Below are positions 38,178-46,954 of a DNA stretch of 64,000 bases, in pieces. This DNA comes from Pantoea eucrina (GTDB lineage Bacteria > Pseudomonadota > Gammaproteobacteria > Enterobacterales > Enterobacteriaceae), in the NCBI RefSeq assembly GCF_001691555.1, contig NZ_MAYN01000001.1, positions 186,001 to 250,000 on the forward strand, in the 5' to 3' direction. How positions within the stretch are numbered: position 1 is the stretch's first letter; each line of letters starts with the position of its first letter. A model generated the notes under the pieces. The model was not told the DNA's origin. It did not search any database and worked only from the letters and a program-made list of their open reading frames with translations. Made by a program: the position numbers and the translations under genes.

Positions 38178-39239
38178 TCAGCCGGCAATCAGAGCCAGCC
38201 CCTGTGGTTTGAAATCGACGCCTACCCGTGCAGTCAGCGGCAGCTGCTGCTCCATCTGTGCATCGACGATAAACAAGGCGCCCAGCTCAGTGCTCACTTC
38301 ATATTCAATATGGTCCCCCAGCCAGGTGCAGTGCGTGACTTCACCCGCCAGCGCGCCGGTGCCGTGTGAGCTGAGCGTAATAAACTGCGGGCGAACGGAG
38401 AGGCGGGCAGTACCGGCGCGTACGCCATTATCCGGCACGCGATAGCGCTGGTTTCCCAGCCGGATCAGTGCCTCACTGCCCGCTACCTGCTCAACTTCAC
38501 ACGGCAGGATATTGGCCTCCCCCATAAAATCGGCAATAAATTCTGAGGCCGGACAGCGGTAGAGCGTTTCCGGGGCGCCCTGCTGGGCAATGTCACCCTC
38601 TTTCATGACAATGATTTTATCGGAAACCGCCAGCGCCTCTTCCTGATCGTGCGTGACATAAACCGCTGTAAAGCCAAGCCGTTGCTGTAAATCGCGGATA
38701 TCGGTTCGCACCCGGCGACGCAGCCGTTCATCCAGGTTAGAAAGCGGTTCATCCAGCAGCAGTACCTGTGGCTCCAGTACCAGTGCGCGCGCCACCGCAA
38801 TGCGCTGCTGCTGACCGCCCGACAGCTCTGAAGGCAGACGCTGCCCCTGACTCTCCAGTCCCACCAGCTTCAGACCCTCACGCGCGCGATCCTGCGCCTC
38901 ACGCTTCGCCATCCCGGACGACTGCAGCCCGTACATGATATTGTCCAGCGCACTCATATGGGGGAACAGCGCGTAACTTTGAAACACCATTGCAACGTCA
39001 CGTTCATTGGCGGGGAGACGGGTAACATCTTTTCCGCCAATCAGGATCCGCCCGGAGGTAGGATGCTCCAGCCCGGCGAGCAGGCGCAGCGTGGTGGTTT
39101 TACCACAGCCGGAGGGGCCCAGCAGCGTCACCAGTGTACCCGGCTCTACGGTGAGCGAGAGATCCGGCAGCGCGTTAAAGCCGGCAAAGCGCTTAGTGAC
39201 GTGTTCAAATACAACGGAACCTGCTTTGATGGCACTCAT
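38178..39239 (-). CDS. ABC transporter ATPase, AfuC/FbpC-like
   Basis: A 353-residue ABC ATPase with Walker A GPSGCGKTT (41-49), the signature LSGGQQQR (139-146), Walker B VLLLDEP (159-165), and a C-terminal TOBE/MOP-like regulatory region of about 110 residues, typical of the iron/phosphonate/sugar-phosphate (CUT1-type) group. It powers the permease whose gene overlaps it by four bases. The operon order is binding protein, permease, ATPase, phosphatase. Confidence 0.92.
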   Translation of the reverse strand: MSAIKAGSVVFEHVTKRFAGFNALPDLSLTVEPGTLVTLLGPSGCGKTTTLRLLAGLEHPTSGRILIGGKDVTRLPANERDVAMVFQSYALFPHMSALDNIMYGLQSSGMAKREAQDRAREGLKLVGLESQGQRLPSELSGGQQQRIAVARALVLEPQVLLLDEPLSNLDERLRRRVRTDIRDLQQRLGFTAVYVTHDQEEALAVSDKIIVMKEGDIAQQGAPETLYRCPASEFIADFMGEANILPCEVEQVAGSEALIRLGNQRYRVPDNGVRAGTARLSVRPQFITLSSHGTGALAGEVTHCTWLGDHIEYEVSTELGALFIVDAQMEQQLPLTARVGVDFKPQGLALIAG

Positions 39240-41458
39240 ACAGCACTCTCCTGCGTTAAGGATGGGGTAATAGGTGGCGCGGCGACATCCACCGGGCGCG
39301 CTGCACGGCGCAGCCGGCGCTCACCCACCAGCCACTGGAACAGGCCGATAATCAGCAGCATGACAAAGATCAGTACGGTGGAGTACGCAATAGCCACGCC
39401 ATACTCCCCGTTTTCCACCAGGCCCACGATGTAGGACGTCGCCATGTTGTACTGCGCGCTGACGAGGAAAATCACTGCACTGATGGAGGTGATAGCGCGC
39501 ACGAAGGCGTAGACCAGCGCGGCGCTGATCGCCGGTTTCAGCAGCGGCAGGACCACTTTGCGCAGCGTGCGGAAGCTGCTGGCGCCCAGCGTCAGTGATG
39601 CTTCATCCAGGCTTTTGTCGAGCTGGCTCATGGCGGCAATGCCGCCGCGCACGCCCACCGGCATATTACGGAAGACAAAACAGGCGATCAGGATCATGGC
39701 CGTACCGGTGATCTCCAGCGGCGGCAGGTTATAAGCCATGACATAGCTTACGCCGATAACCGTACCGGGAATGGCAAAGCTCAGCATGAGCAGAAACTCA
39801 AACGTCTGCCGGCCGGCGAACTTCTGGCGGACAATCAGCCAGGCGGTCAGCAGCCCGACGATAGCGGTGAGCGGCGCGGCGATCAGCGCAATTTCCAGCG
39901 TGGTCCAGAAGGAGTTCCACGCCACCCCGCTCCACAGCAGATGGCCATCGCTGATGCTGACGCGGAAAGCACGCACATAGTGCTCAACCGTCAGCGCACT
40001 GTTCAGGCCCCACGACTGCACGAAGCCTCCGACCAGAATCATGCCGTAGACCACCAGGGTAAAGAGGCCCCACGGGATCACCAGCCCATAGACGCCGCCG
40101 CGCAGCAGCGGCGGCAGCTGGCTGTGCTGACCGCCATCCCCTTTGCCGGTCACGGTGGCAAAGTTTTTACCGCCCAGCCACAAACGCTGCAGCACAAAGG
40201 CAGCCAGCGTGAAGCAGAGCAGGATCATCGCCAGCACCGCCGCCCGGCTCGGATCGTTCTGCGCCCCTACAACCGAAAAGAAAATTTCTGTCGAGAGCAC
40301 GCCGTGGCTGCCGCCCAGCACCATCGGGTTGCCGAAATCGGCCATGCTCTCGATAAAGCTGATCAGAAAGGCGTTTGCCAGGCCTGGCGCCATCAGCGGC
40401 AGTGAAACGCGGCTGAAGGTGCGCCAGCGATCGGCACGCAGCGTCTGCGACGCCTCTTCCAGCGAAGGGCTCACGCCTTCGGCCACGCCAATCAGCACCA
40501 GAAAGGCGATCGGCGTAAAGGAGAGCACCTGCGCGATCCAGATCCCGGTCAGGCCGTAGAGCCAGCGCCCGGGCTCTATGCCAAACAGCGCGGCCAGATG
40601 TTCCGTTACCACACCCGAACGACCAAACAGCAGGATCAGCGCCAGTCCGATCACAAACGGCGGCGTGATGATCGGCAGAATGGTCAGCATACGCAGCGCT
40701 TTTTTACAGGGCAGCGGGGTACGCGTGGCGGCGAGCGCAAAAGCGAGGCCCAGCAGCGTGGAGCCGGTCGCCGTCATCAGCGCCAGCCAGAGCGTGCGCC
40801 AGGCTGTCCCGCAGCTACCGCCTGCCAGACAGGAGAGGCTCCAGATCGAGGGATCCTGCAGGTTAGCTAACAGGCCATCGGGTTGAAAGCTGCCGTCAAC
40901 GTCCTGTACGGAGACCACAAACATACTCAGCACCGGATAAAGCACAAATACGCTGACCAGCGCGGTGATCAGCACCAGCGCCGCCACGACAAACGCATCC
41001 CCTCTCAGCACGCCGCGCTCCGCCAGCGCAAAGGCGAAAAGCAGCAGAAAGGTGGTCAGCAGAAGAATTGCGCCTGCTCCCATTGCAGGCTGCCCCTGTT
41101 CCAGCGTACCAAACTGATTCTCCAGCCACAGCCAGCTCCAGCCGCTGTAGCCAATGGCATGGCCCTCAATCACCAGAAACAGTACGCCCAGTGCGCTGAA
41201 AAGCAGCAGCAGCGCGCTGCGCTGTCTGCCCGGCAGCAGGCCGCTCAAACCGCACAGCAGCCAGAGTGCCAGCGCTCCCCCCAGCCACGGATGTGCCCCG
41301 AGTTGCCACAGCGCCGGGGCGCTGGCCTCATCGCGCCAGAGCGACAGGATCCAGCCGGTATCAAAAAAACCCGCTTCCAGGCTGTACCAGGGCAGCAGCG
41401 TCAGCGCTACGGCACCCAATAGCAGTGCGCCTGTCAGACGACGATTATGTGAATTCAT
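39236..41458 (-). CDS. ABC transporter permease, AfuB/FbpB-like fused double permease
   Basis: A 740-residue inner-membrane protein with two BPD_transp_1 domains fused in one chain. The two EAA loops are visible (EGVSPSLEEASQTLRADRWRTFSRVSLPLMAPGL in the first half, AAMSQLDKSLDEASLTLGASSFRTLRKVVLPLLKPA in the second). An extra ~170-residue hydrophobic N-terminal part precedes the first domain, as in AfuB-type permeases. The start at 41458 follows GAGGTG; the frame extends to 41494 without a ribosome site. It overlaps the ATPase gene by four bases. Confidence 0.9.
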   Translation of the reverse strand: MNSHNRRLTGALLLGAVALTLLPWYSLEAGFFDTGWILSLWRDEASAPALWQLGAHPWLGGALALWLLCGLSGLLPGRQRSALLLLFSALGVLFLVIEGHAIGYSGWSWLWLENQFGTLEQGQPAMGAGAILLLTTFLLLFAFALAERGVLRGDAFVVAALVLITALVSVFVLYPVLSMFVVSVQDVDGSFQPDGLLANLQDPSIWSLSCLAGGSCGTAWRTLWLALMTATGSTLLGLAFALAATRTPLPCKKALRMLTILPIITPPFVIGLALILLFGRSGVVTEHLAALFGIEPGRWLYGLTGIWIAQVLSFTPIAFLVLIGVAEGVSPSLEEASQTLRADRWRTFSRVSLPLMAPGLANAFLISFIESMADFGNPMVLGGSHGVLSTEIFFSVVGAQNDPSRAAVLAMILLCFTLAAFVLQRLWLGGKNFATVTGKGDGGQHSQLPPLLRGGVYGLVIPWGLFTLVVYGMILVGGFVQSWGLNSALTVEHYVRAFRVSISDGHLLWSGVAWNSFWTTLEIALIAAPLTAIVGLLTAWLIVRQKFAGRQTFEFLLMLSFAIPGTVIGVSYVMAYNLPPLEITGTAMILIACFVFRNMPVGVRGGIAAMSQLDKSLDEASLTLGASSFRTLRKVVLPLLKPAISAALVYAFVRAITSISAVIFLVSAQYNMATSYIVGLVENGEYGVAIAYSTVLIFVMLLIIGLFQWLVGERRLRRAARPVDVAAPPITPSLTQESAV

Positions 41459-41532
41459 ATAACACCTCGAACGGGAGGGATCGGGCTGATGCAATCGGCA
41501 CCAGCCCGGGATGTCTGTCTGCAGACGTGGAT

Positions 41533-42561
41533 TTACTGCGCGCCAGAGCCGATCTCTTTATCCCAGCGACCGAGCAGCGCTTTACGTTTGGCCGTATCGC
41601 CATAGGTTTTGAAGTCATAATCGATCAGTTTGATGTTCTCAAAACGTGGCGCATATTCTGAGATTTCCGCTTTACGGTTAGAGGGCAGCTGGAATGATTT
41701 CGCCTCTTTCATATGCGACTGCGCTTCCGCGCTGAGCGCCCAGTCATACCAGACTTTGGCATTCGCCAGATTGCGGGCGCCTTTCACAATTGACATCGAG
41801 CCAATTTCGTAGCCGGTGCCTTCACACGGCGCGACGGTTTTTATCGGGAATCCATCAACCTGCATGGCGACTGCATCGTGCATAAACACAATGCCGACCG
41901 TCGCTTCACCTCGCGCTGCGGCTTTCACCGGTGCCGAACCCGACTTGGTATATTGTGAGATATTGGCATTGAGCTTTTTCAGATAATCAAAGGCCTTATC
42001 CTCACCCATGATCTGCACCAGCGTGGCCAGCGTGTTGTATGCCGTGCCGGATGAATTCGGGTTGGCGATCTGAATTTCGCCTTTAAACGCCGGATCAAGC
42101 AGGTCGGCCCAGCAGGTGGGTTCTTTCAGTTTTTTCTCTGCCAGCAATTTCGTGTTGTATCCCCAGCCCAGCGCGCCCGCATAAATCCCCACGGTGCGAT
42201 AACCGGCATTTTCCGCCTGTTTCTGCGCCCACGGCTGCTGCTGATCGAGCAGCTTTGATTTGTAGACCTGCGTCAGCCCTTCTGCCGCCGCCTGCATATG
42301 TGGATCGCCGGTGCCGGCCCACCAGATATCGGTACGCGGGTTACGTGCTTCGCTGCGCAGCCGGGCATAAGCCTCTCCGGCTGACAGCCGCACCATGCTG
42401 ACTTTGATATCGGGATGACTCTGGCTGAAAATACGCGTCATCTGCTCGCATACCACGACGTCTGCTGAACAGATCATATTCAGGTTGCCCGCTGCTGAGG
42501 CGGTAAGCGGCAGGCCGGCCGCTGAGAGTGAAAGCGCAACGGCCAGGGGGATGATTCGCAT
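41533..42561 (-). CDS. Periplasmic binding protein, AfuA-like (phosphorylated carbohydrate type)
   Basis: A 342-residue precursor with signal peptide cleaved near ASA-AG and a type 2 periplasmic binding fold of the Fe3+-transport-like superfamily. The tyrosine pair of iron-binding FbpA proteins is not present. FMHDAV (His228, Asp229) followed 24 residues later by Glu252 (TGYEIG) reproduces the His-Asp...Glu spacing of the sugar-phosphate site of AfuA as I remember it (H205, D206, E229). With the phosphatase in the same operon, a hexose or heptulose phosphate is a likelier ligand than iron. The start 42561 follows AGGAGAC; an upstream frame to 42609 runs through the operator. Confidence 0.85.
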   Translation of the reverse strand: MRIIPLAVALSLSAAGLPLTASAAGNLNMICSADVVVCEQMTRIFSQSHPDIKVSMVRLSAGEAYARLRSEARNPRTDIWWAGTGDPHMQAAAEGLTQVYKSKLLDQQQPWAQKQAENAGYRTVGIYAGALGWGYNTKLLAEKKLKEPTCWADLLDPAFKGEIQIANPNSSGTAYNTLATLVQIMGEDKAFDYLKKLNANISQYTKSGSAPVKAAARGEATVGIVFMHDAVAMQVDGFPIKTVAPCEGTGYEIGSMSIVKGARNLANAKVWYDWALSAEAQSHMKEAKSFQLPSNRKAEISEYAPRFENIKLIDYDFKTYGDTAKRKALLGRWDKEIGSGAQ

Positions 42562-42601
42562 AGTTGTCTCCTGTCGGGAAGAGGTGTGCTGATTCATTAT
42601 T

Positions 42602-42621
42602 ATTTGCACGTGTGTGCAAAT
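42602..42621. promoter_or_regulatory. LacI-family operator 1
   Basis: ATTTGCAC-GTGT-GTGCAAAT is a perfect inverted repeat with 8-base arms and a 4-base spacer, 40 bases upstream of the binding-protein start. It is the expected type of site for the divergent LacI regulator. Confidence 0.75.
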
Positions 42622-42710
42622 TAGTAACGGACAGAAAATAAGCTGTCAAACGCTGTAAGCTGCAATTGACTGCCTGTGTCACAAAATTGCAACATTTGAG
42701 TTCAGAGATA

Positions 42711-42730
42711 ATTTGCACACCTTTGCAATT
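42711..42730. promoter_or_regulatory. LacI-family operator 2
   Basis: ATTTGCAC (42711-42718), a 4-base spacer, and TTGCAATT (42723-42730), matching the second arm of operator 1 in six of eight bases. It lies 43 bases before the LacI gene; the two sites are 109 bases apart centre to centre, allowing a repression loop and autoregulation. Confidence 0.7.
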
Positions 42731-42772
42731 TGCGGCAGACTCCATTAAGCGACGGGAGTTGAGGAAGTGATA

Positions 42773-43807
42773 ATGCAAAACGATAAAGCGGTTGTCAGCG
42801 CGCAGGATGTGGCAGCGCGGGCAGGTGTCTCACGGTCGGCGGTATCGCGTGCTTTTACCCCGGGTGCCAGCGTCTCTGCAGCAACGCGGGCCCGGGTGAT
42901 GAAAGCCGCGGAGGAACTGGGCTATCACGTGAATCATCTGGCTCGCGGTCTGGTGCGTAACCGCAGCGGCATTGTCTGTCTGATCGTCTCAGAGATCGCC
43001 ACGCCTTATCGCGCTACGCTGGTGAGATGGCTGACGCAGTTTCTGCAGGAGGCGGGCAAAGTGGCGATGGTGATCAACACCGATCGCTCCGACAACAGCG
43101 TGTCGGCAGCGCTGCTGCAGGCGATTAATTTTCGCGCCGACGCATCCATTATCCTTTCAGGCATGCCGGATCGTGCCATCACTGCCCAGTGCTACCGGCA
43201 CGGACAGCGCATCATTCTGATTAACCGCGATGAAGCGCTGCCAGGCTCGCTCAGCATTCATCTGGACGCGCAAAGTGCTGCTGAAACCGCCGTTATGGCC
43301 TTTCAGCGTGCGGGCTGCCGCCACCTTGCATTCGCTAACTCACTGGCGGGCACGCCCAGCCTGCAGAAACGTGAAGCGGCGTTTCTGGCCGTTGCGGAGG
43401 CCGCTGGCCTGCACGTTACCGTAGAGAGGTTTGGTACTACTTCTTACGAAAGCGGACAGATTCTGGCGCATCGTCTGCTGACGCGCGCGCAGCGGCCCGA
43501 TGCAATATTCTGCGTGACCGATCTTATCGCCTGCGGTGTGATGGATGAAGCGCGTCACCGTTTCCGGCTGCGGGTGCCGGACGATCTCTGCCTGTTCGGT
43601 TATGACAACATCGCGCAGGCGGGCTGGGCATCCTATAACCTGACGACCTTTGCACAGCCGGTAGAAAAGTTTGCCCGTGACGCCGTGGCCTGGCTTAGCG
43701 CCACGGAATCGGGCGAGAACGACGCATCCGGCGCTGATGAACAGCCGCCTGCGTCGCGTCTTTATCAGGCAGAAGTGATCTGGCGAGGCTCGGTGCGCGG
43801 CGGATGA
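42773..43807 (+). CDS. LacI-family repressor of the Afu-like operon
   Basis: A 344-residue LacI/GalR regulator. The helix-turn-helix (VSAQDVAARAGVSRSAVSRAF, about 8-28) is followed by a hinge with GYHVNHLARGLVRNRSG and a ligand domain with DAQSAAETAVMAFQRAGCRHLAF and DAIFCVTDLIACGVMDEAR. It is divergent from the binding-protein gene, and both of the matching operators lie in the gap. ATG 42773 follows GAGGAAG; a GTG at 42767 is less likely. The inducer is probably the transported sugar phosphate or its dephosphorylated product. Confidence 0.9.
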   Translation: MQNDKAVVSAQDVAARAGVSRSAVSRAFTPGASVSAATRARVMKAAEELGYHVNHLARGLVRNRSGIVCLIVSEIATPYRATLVRWLTQFLQEAGKVAMVINTDRSDNSVSAALLQAINFRADASIILSGMPDRAITAQCYRHGQRIILINRDEALPGSLSIHLDAQSAAETAVMAFQRAGCRHLAFANSLAGTPSLQKREAAFLAVAEAAGLHVTVERFGTTSYESGQILAHRLLTRAQRPDAIFCVTDLIACGVMDEARHRFRLRVPDDLCLFGYDNIAQAGWASYNLTTFAQPVEKFARDAVAWLSATESGENDASGADEQPPASRLYQAEVIWRGSVRGG

Positions 43808-43827
43808 TATCGTGTCAGGCGCGCCGA

Positions 43828-44235
43828 TCACTCATGCAGCACCAGCCCTTTAATAGCTTTATCCACCGCTTTTTTCGGACCATACAGCGCAAGGCCAACC
43901 AGATTCATCTCTTCCGCATTTTCTGCCAGAAACACCTCGCGGTTAGCCGCGTCGTTTCCGGTAGAAAACATCGCTTCCACGTAGGGTATCAGCGTCAGTT
44001 CACGCTCCAGCCCCTGGCGATGCGCACGCTGCAGACCAGAGAGATTGCCGGAAAACACGCGCATCGGTTGTCCGGCGATCCGGCCATAGTGACGCCCCTG
44101 CGCATCGATATAGGGTTCTCCCAGCATCTCAGGCGCGCCTGCAGCCAGGCCGGTCGCGATAAACGCCACCACGTTCAGACGCTGCCAGGTGGCTAAATCA
44201 TCGCGTACGATCAGGGCAATTTTGGTATCAGACAT
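43828..44235 (-). CDS. DUF2000 family protein
   Basis: A 135-residue cytoplasmic protein of the DUF2000 family (KIALIVRDDLATWQRLNVVAFIATGLAAG at the N-terminus; GQPMRVFSGN; NLVGLALYGPKKAVDKAIKGL at the end). Members have a peptidyl-tRNA-hydrolase-like fold; their role is unknown. It lies directly downstream of an AraC-type regulator gene, 33 bases away. This DUF2000-AraC pairing is common in proteobacteria, so the regulator probably controls it. Confidence 0.83.
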   Translation of the reverse strand: MSDTKIALIVRDDLATWQRLNVVAFIATGLAAGAPEMLGEPYIDAQGRHYGRIAGQPMRVFSGNLSGLQRAHRQGLERELTLIPYVEAMFSTGNDAANREVFLAENAEEMNLVGLALYGPKKAVDKAIKGLVLHE

Positions 44236-44268
44236 AGAACACAGCTCTCTTTCAGACGGAAAAGGCTA

Positions 44269-45126
44269 TCATTCCTGACGTGGCGGGGCGCCGTATAGAA
44301 GATTTGTGCACGCGCGCTGATACGTTGCCGGCGTCATATGCCAGGCGCGCCGAAACCAGCGGCCGAGATGGCTCTGATCGGCAAACCCGGTCCGGGCGGC
44401 AACCTCCACCGGCGCGATGCCCTGCGCCAGCAGCGCACGCGCTGCACGCAGCCGCAGGCGCACCAGATAAGCGTGCGGCGACTGACCAAATGCCTGCCGA
44501 AACTGGCGCGTCAGGCGAAAACGATCGAGCCCGGCAAGACGCGAGAGTTCGTCGAGTCCGATATCCTGTGCCATAAAATCATGCAGATAATCACGCAGCA
44601 ACAGCATCTGACGCTGTGCCGCCGTCTCAGGCCGGTCCGGACGCACTTCAAGATGCCGGGACAGAAGGTTCATCAGCTGATCCAGCGTCTGATCGCGCGC
44701 CAGACGCCCTTCGCGCTGGTGAAGGGCATACCACGCCTCTTCCGTGGCGCGGGCAAGCTGCACGTCATCGGTCAGCGTATGCCGGAATGCACCGCCCATC
44801 CGTGCAATATCACCCTGCCCGCGCTGCTGCATCATGTCAGCCACCCACGGCTGTGGCAGATAAAGCATGACATAAGTAAAACCCGCAGCCTCCGGCGCGT
44901 GGCCATCATGCACTGCGCCCGGCTCAATAAGTATGACGCGGCCGGGCGTACTGGTATGCAAGGCACGGCGGCAGTTAAAGCGCTGCAGGCCCTGCCGGGT
45001 TACCCCGACCAGCAGCTCATCGTGATCGTGTGCATCGTAAGCGTGCCCGCTAAAATGGGCATTGATACTCTCAATGCCGGTTTCCTGGTCGCGCCGCAGC
45101 TCAACCCAATCTTTACTGTCTGACAT
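44269..45126 (-). CDS. AraC-family transcriptional regulator
   Basis: A regulator of about 285 residues with an N-terminal cupin-like sensor domain (HAYDAHDHDELLVGVTRQG, GRVILIEPGAVHDGHAPEAAGFTYVMLYL) and a C-terminal double helix-turn-helix of AraC type (IGLDELSRLAGLDRFRLTRQFRQAFGQSPHAYLVRLRLRAARALLAQG). The start at 45126 gives MSDSKDW with AGGA twelve bases upstream; 45138 is an alternative immediately after that AGGA. It precedes the DUF2000 gene on the same strand. Confidence 0.83.
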   Translation of the reverse strand: MSDSKDWVELRRDQETGIESINAHFSGHAYDAHDHDELLVGVTRQGLQRFNCRRALHTSTPGRVILIEPGAVHDGHAPEAAGFTYVMLYLPQPWVADMMQQRGQGDIARMGGAFRHTLTDDVQLARATEEAWYALHQREGRLARDQTLDQLMNLLSRHLEVRPDRPETAAQRQMLLLRDYLHDFMAQDIGLDELSRLAGLDRFRLTRQFRQAFGQSPHAYLVRLRLRAARALLAQGIAPVEVAARTGFADQSHLGRWFRRAWHMTPATYQRACTNLLYGAPPRQE

Positions 45127-45182
45127 AGTCTGGTCCATTCCTGCAGCGCCTGAGATCATCTGACAACAGCGTGCGGATAAAA

Positions 45183-46085
45183 TCAGGCGGCCGCAAGCGC
45201 AGTGAGCCACGCTATCAGCGCCCGGGCGTCGGGCTGCTGCAGCGTACGCTGCGGCCAGACAAGGTAGTAAGGTTTACTGAGCGGCAGGCTGTAGCTGTCT
45301 GCGATAACCAGATCGCCCCGGGCCAGCTCAGCGGCAATCAGGCGTCGTTGTCCCAGCAGCAGCCCGGCGCCAGCCACCGCAGCATCTATCGCCAGCGAAG
45401 TCAGGTTAAAGGTAAAAGCGGGCTGCGGCGCGGGTTCGCCAGTGCCGCGCGCCTGCAGCCAGCTTCGCCAGTCCGGCAGAAAGCGCCCCTCATTACCCCA
45501 GTCGAGATGGATCAGCGGTGCCTGGTTAAATAACCGATCGCGCGGGTAGCGCTGCAGCAGCGCCGGGCTGGCTACCGGCAGCACTTCATCATGAAACAGG
45601 CGCTGTTTCTCCAGCTGCGGATAGCGATCCTCGCCGAACACGATGGCGAAATCAGCCGGCGTGGCGCTGAAATCGACCTGCGCATGGGTGCCATGCAGGC
45701 AGAGATCGCTCGCAGGGCAGCGCTCCCGCCAGTGATTCAGCTGCGGCATCAGCCACTTTGATGCCAGCGCCGGCAGCGCGTAGAGAGTCAGCGCGGGTCG
45801 GATGGCGGCCTGACGCAGGTTGAGTTGGCCCATGCGCAGGATATCAAACGCTTCTGAGACGTAGCGCAGATAGGCTCTGCCACTTTCTGTCAGCATGACA
45901 CCGCTTTGCGTACGCACAAACAGGGCGTGTCCCAGCAGCGTCTCCAGCTGGCGGATCTGCTGGCTGATCGCCGCCGGCGTCAGCGCCAGGTGCGCGGCTG
46001 CTTTTGCAAGACTGCCCAGCTCCGCAGCAGCTTTGAACGCGAGAATAAGGTTGATTTTTGGCAGACGCGAAGCACTGACGGACAT
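45183..46085 (-). CDS. LysR-family regulator (GcvA-like), divergent from the 2OG oxygenase
   Basis: A 300-residue LysR regulator with helix-turn-helix LGSLAKAAAHLALTPAAISQQIRQLE (about 22-47) and a ligand domain. The helix-turn-helix wording, TPAAISQQIRQLE, is typical of the GcvA/amino-acid branch of LysR proteins. The start at 46085 lies after AAGGAAAC; the frame runs further to 46142 without support. It is divergent from the Fe(II)/2-oxoglutarate oxygenase gene (98-base gap), which is its likely target. Confidence 0.86.
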   Translation of the reverse strand: MSVSASRLPKINLILAFKAAAELGSLAKAAAHLALTPAAISQQIRQLETLLGHALFVRTQSGVMLTESGRAYLRYVSEAFDILRMGQLNLRQAAIRPALTLYALPALASKWLMPQLNHWRERCPASDLCLHGTHAQVDFSATPADFAIVFGEDRYPQLEKQRLFHDEVLPVASPALLQRYPRDRLFNQAPLIHLDWGNEGRFLPDWRSWLQARGTGEPAPQPAFTFNLTSLAIDAAVAGAGLLLGQRRLIAAELARGDLVIADSYSLPLSKPYYLVWPQRTLQQPDARALIAWLTALAAA

Positions 46086-46183
46086 TAACGTTTCCTTAGC
46101 AGGGCAGTAATGATTTATCGCTACGCATTCCCGCCGCAGCATCGTAGAGTTTTCAGCATACTGTTGCTACCGGGAACCGCACT

Positions 46184-46954
46184 ATGTCTGAATTAATACG
46201 TTTTGACCTGCATCCGCTGGCGGACGCTGACTGGCGCGCGCAGTGTCGCGCGCAGCTGGAACAACACGGCGCACTGGTACTGCGGCAGTTTCTGCAGCCG
46301 GCAGCGCTGCAGGCCATCATTACAGAAGGCAACGCACAGCGCCATCTTGCCTGGCATACGCGCAGCAACCATAACGTCTATCTGCTGAAAACAGACGAGA
46401 CATTAAGCGCAGATCATCCCCGTAACCGCGATGTTATCAGCACCAAAGGCTGTATTACTGATGAGGCGATCGCTCACGACTCACCGCTGCGTCAGCTGTA
46501 CAACGACACGCTGTTTAAGCAGTTTCTCTGTGAAGTGCTGAACGAGAGCGCCCTCTATCCTTATGCCGATCCGCTCTCGTCGATCAACCTGCACTATGCC
46601 GCACAGGGGCAGGAGCTGGGCTGGCATTTCGACAACTCCTCCTTTGCCATTACTCTGCTGCTGCAGAAGCCGCAGGCGGGCGGTCTGTTTCAGTACGTGC
46701 GCGATCTGCGCGATGCTGACGCAGGCGAGATGAACTACGACGGCGTTGCCGCGGTGCTGGATCAAACCCACACACCTGATGCGCTGGCGATTGACGCGGG
46801 CGATCTGGTGCTGTTTCGCGGACGCAATTCGCTTCATCGCGTGACGCCGACCGAGGGTGATATCACCCGCATGCTGGCGGTACTGGCGTATAATACGCAG
46901 CCGGGGATCGCGCTGTCAGAGACCGCCCGCCTGACGTTTTATGGTCGTCTTTGA
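46184..46954 (+). CDS. Fe(II)/2-oxoglutarate oxygenase, HalD/BesD-related, hydroxylase-type iron site
   Basis: A 256-residue cupin-fold oxygenase. The iron ligands are His148 and Asp150 (GWHFDNSSF) and His218 (NSLHRVTP), with Arg229 for 2-oxoglutarate. Size, the WHFDNSSFAITLLLQ strand and the ligand spacing recall the HalD/BesD amino-acid radical halogenases, but those have Gly in place of the Asp; here Asp is kept, so hydroxylation of a free amino acid is the better prediction. Neighbours are a divergent LysR gene and, convergently, a peptidase-like hydrolase and an amino-acid binding protein. Its 3' end overlaps the hydrolase gene by 39 bases. Confidence 0.75.
   Translation: MSELIRFDLHPLADADWRAQCRAQLEQHGALVLRQFLQPAALQAIITEGNAQRHLAWHTRSNHNVYLLKTDETLSADHPRNRDVISTKGCITDEAIAHDSPLRQLYNDTLFKQFLCEVLNESALYPYADPLSSINLHYAAQGQELGWHFDNSSFAITLLLQKPQAGGLFQYVRDLRDADAGEMNYDGVAAVLDQTHTPDALAIDAGDLVLFRGRNSLHRVTPTEGDITRMLAVLAYNTQPGIALSETARLTFYGRL

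Noticed and set aside
41533..42561. Annotation as a ferric iron binding protein
   Set aside because: The iron-ligand tyrosine pair is missing and a phosphatase is in the operon; a phosphorylated carbohydrate ligand fits better.
46184..46954. Annotation as an amino-acid halogenase
   Set aside because: The iron site has Asp150 (HFD), which fills the position where halogenases bind chloride; hydroxylation is predicted.
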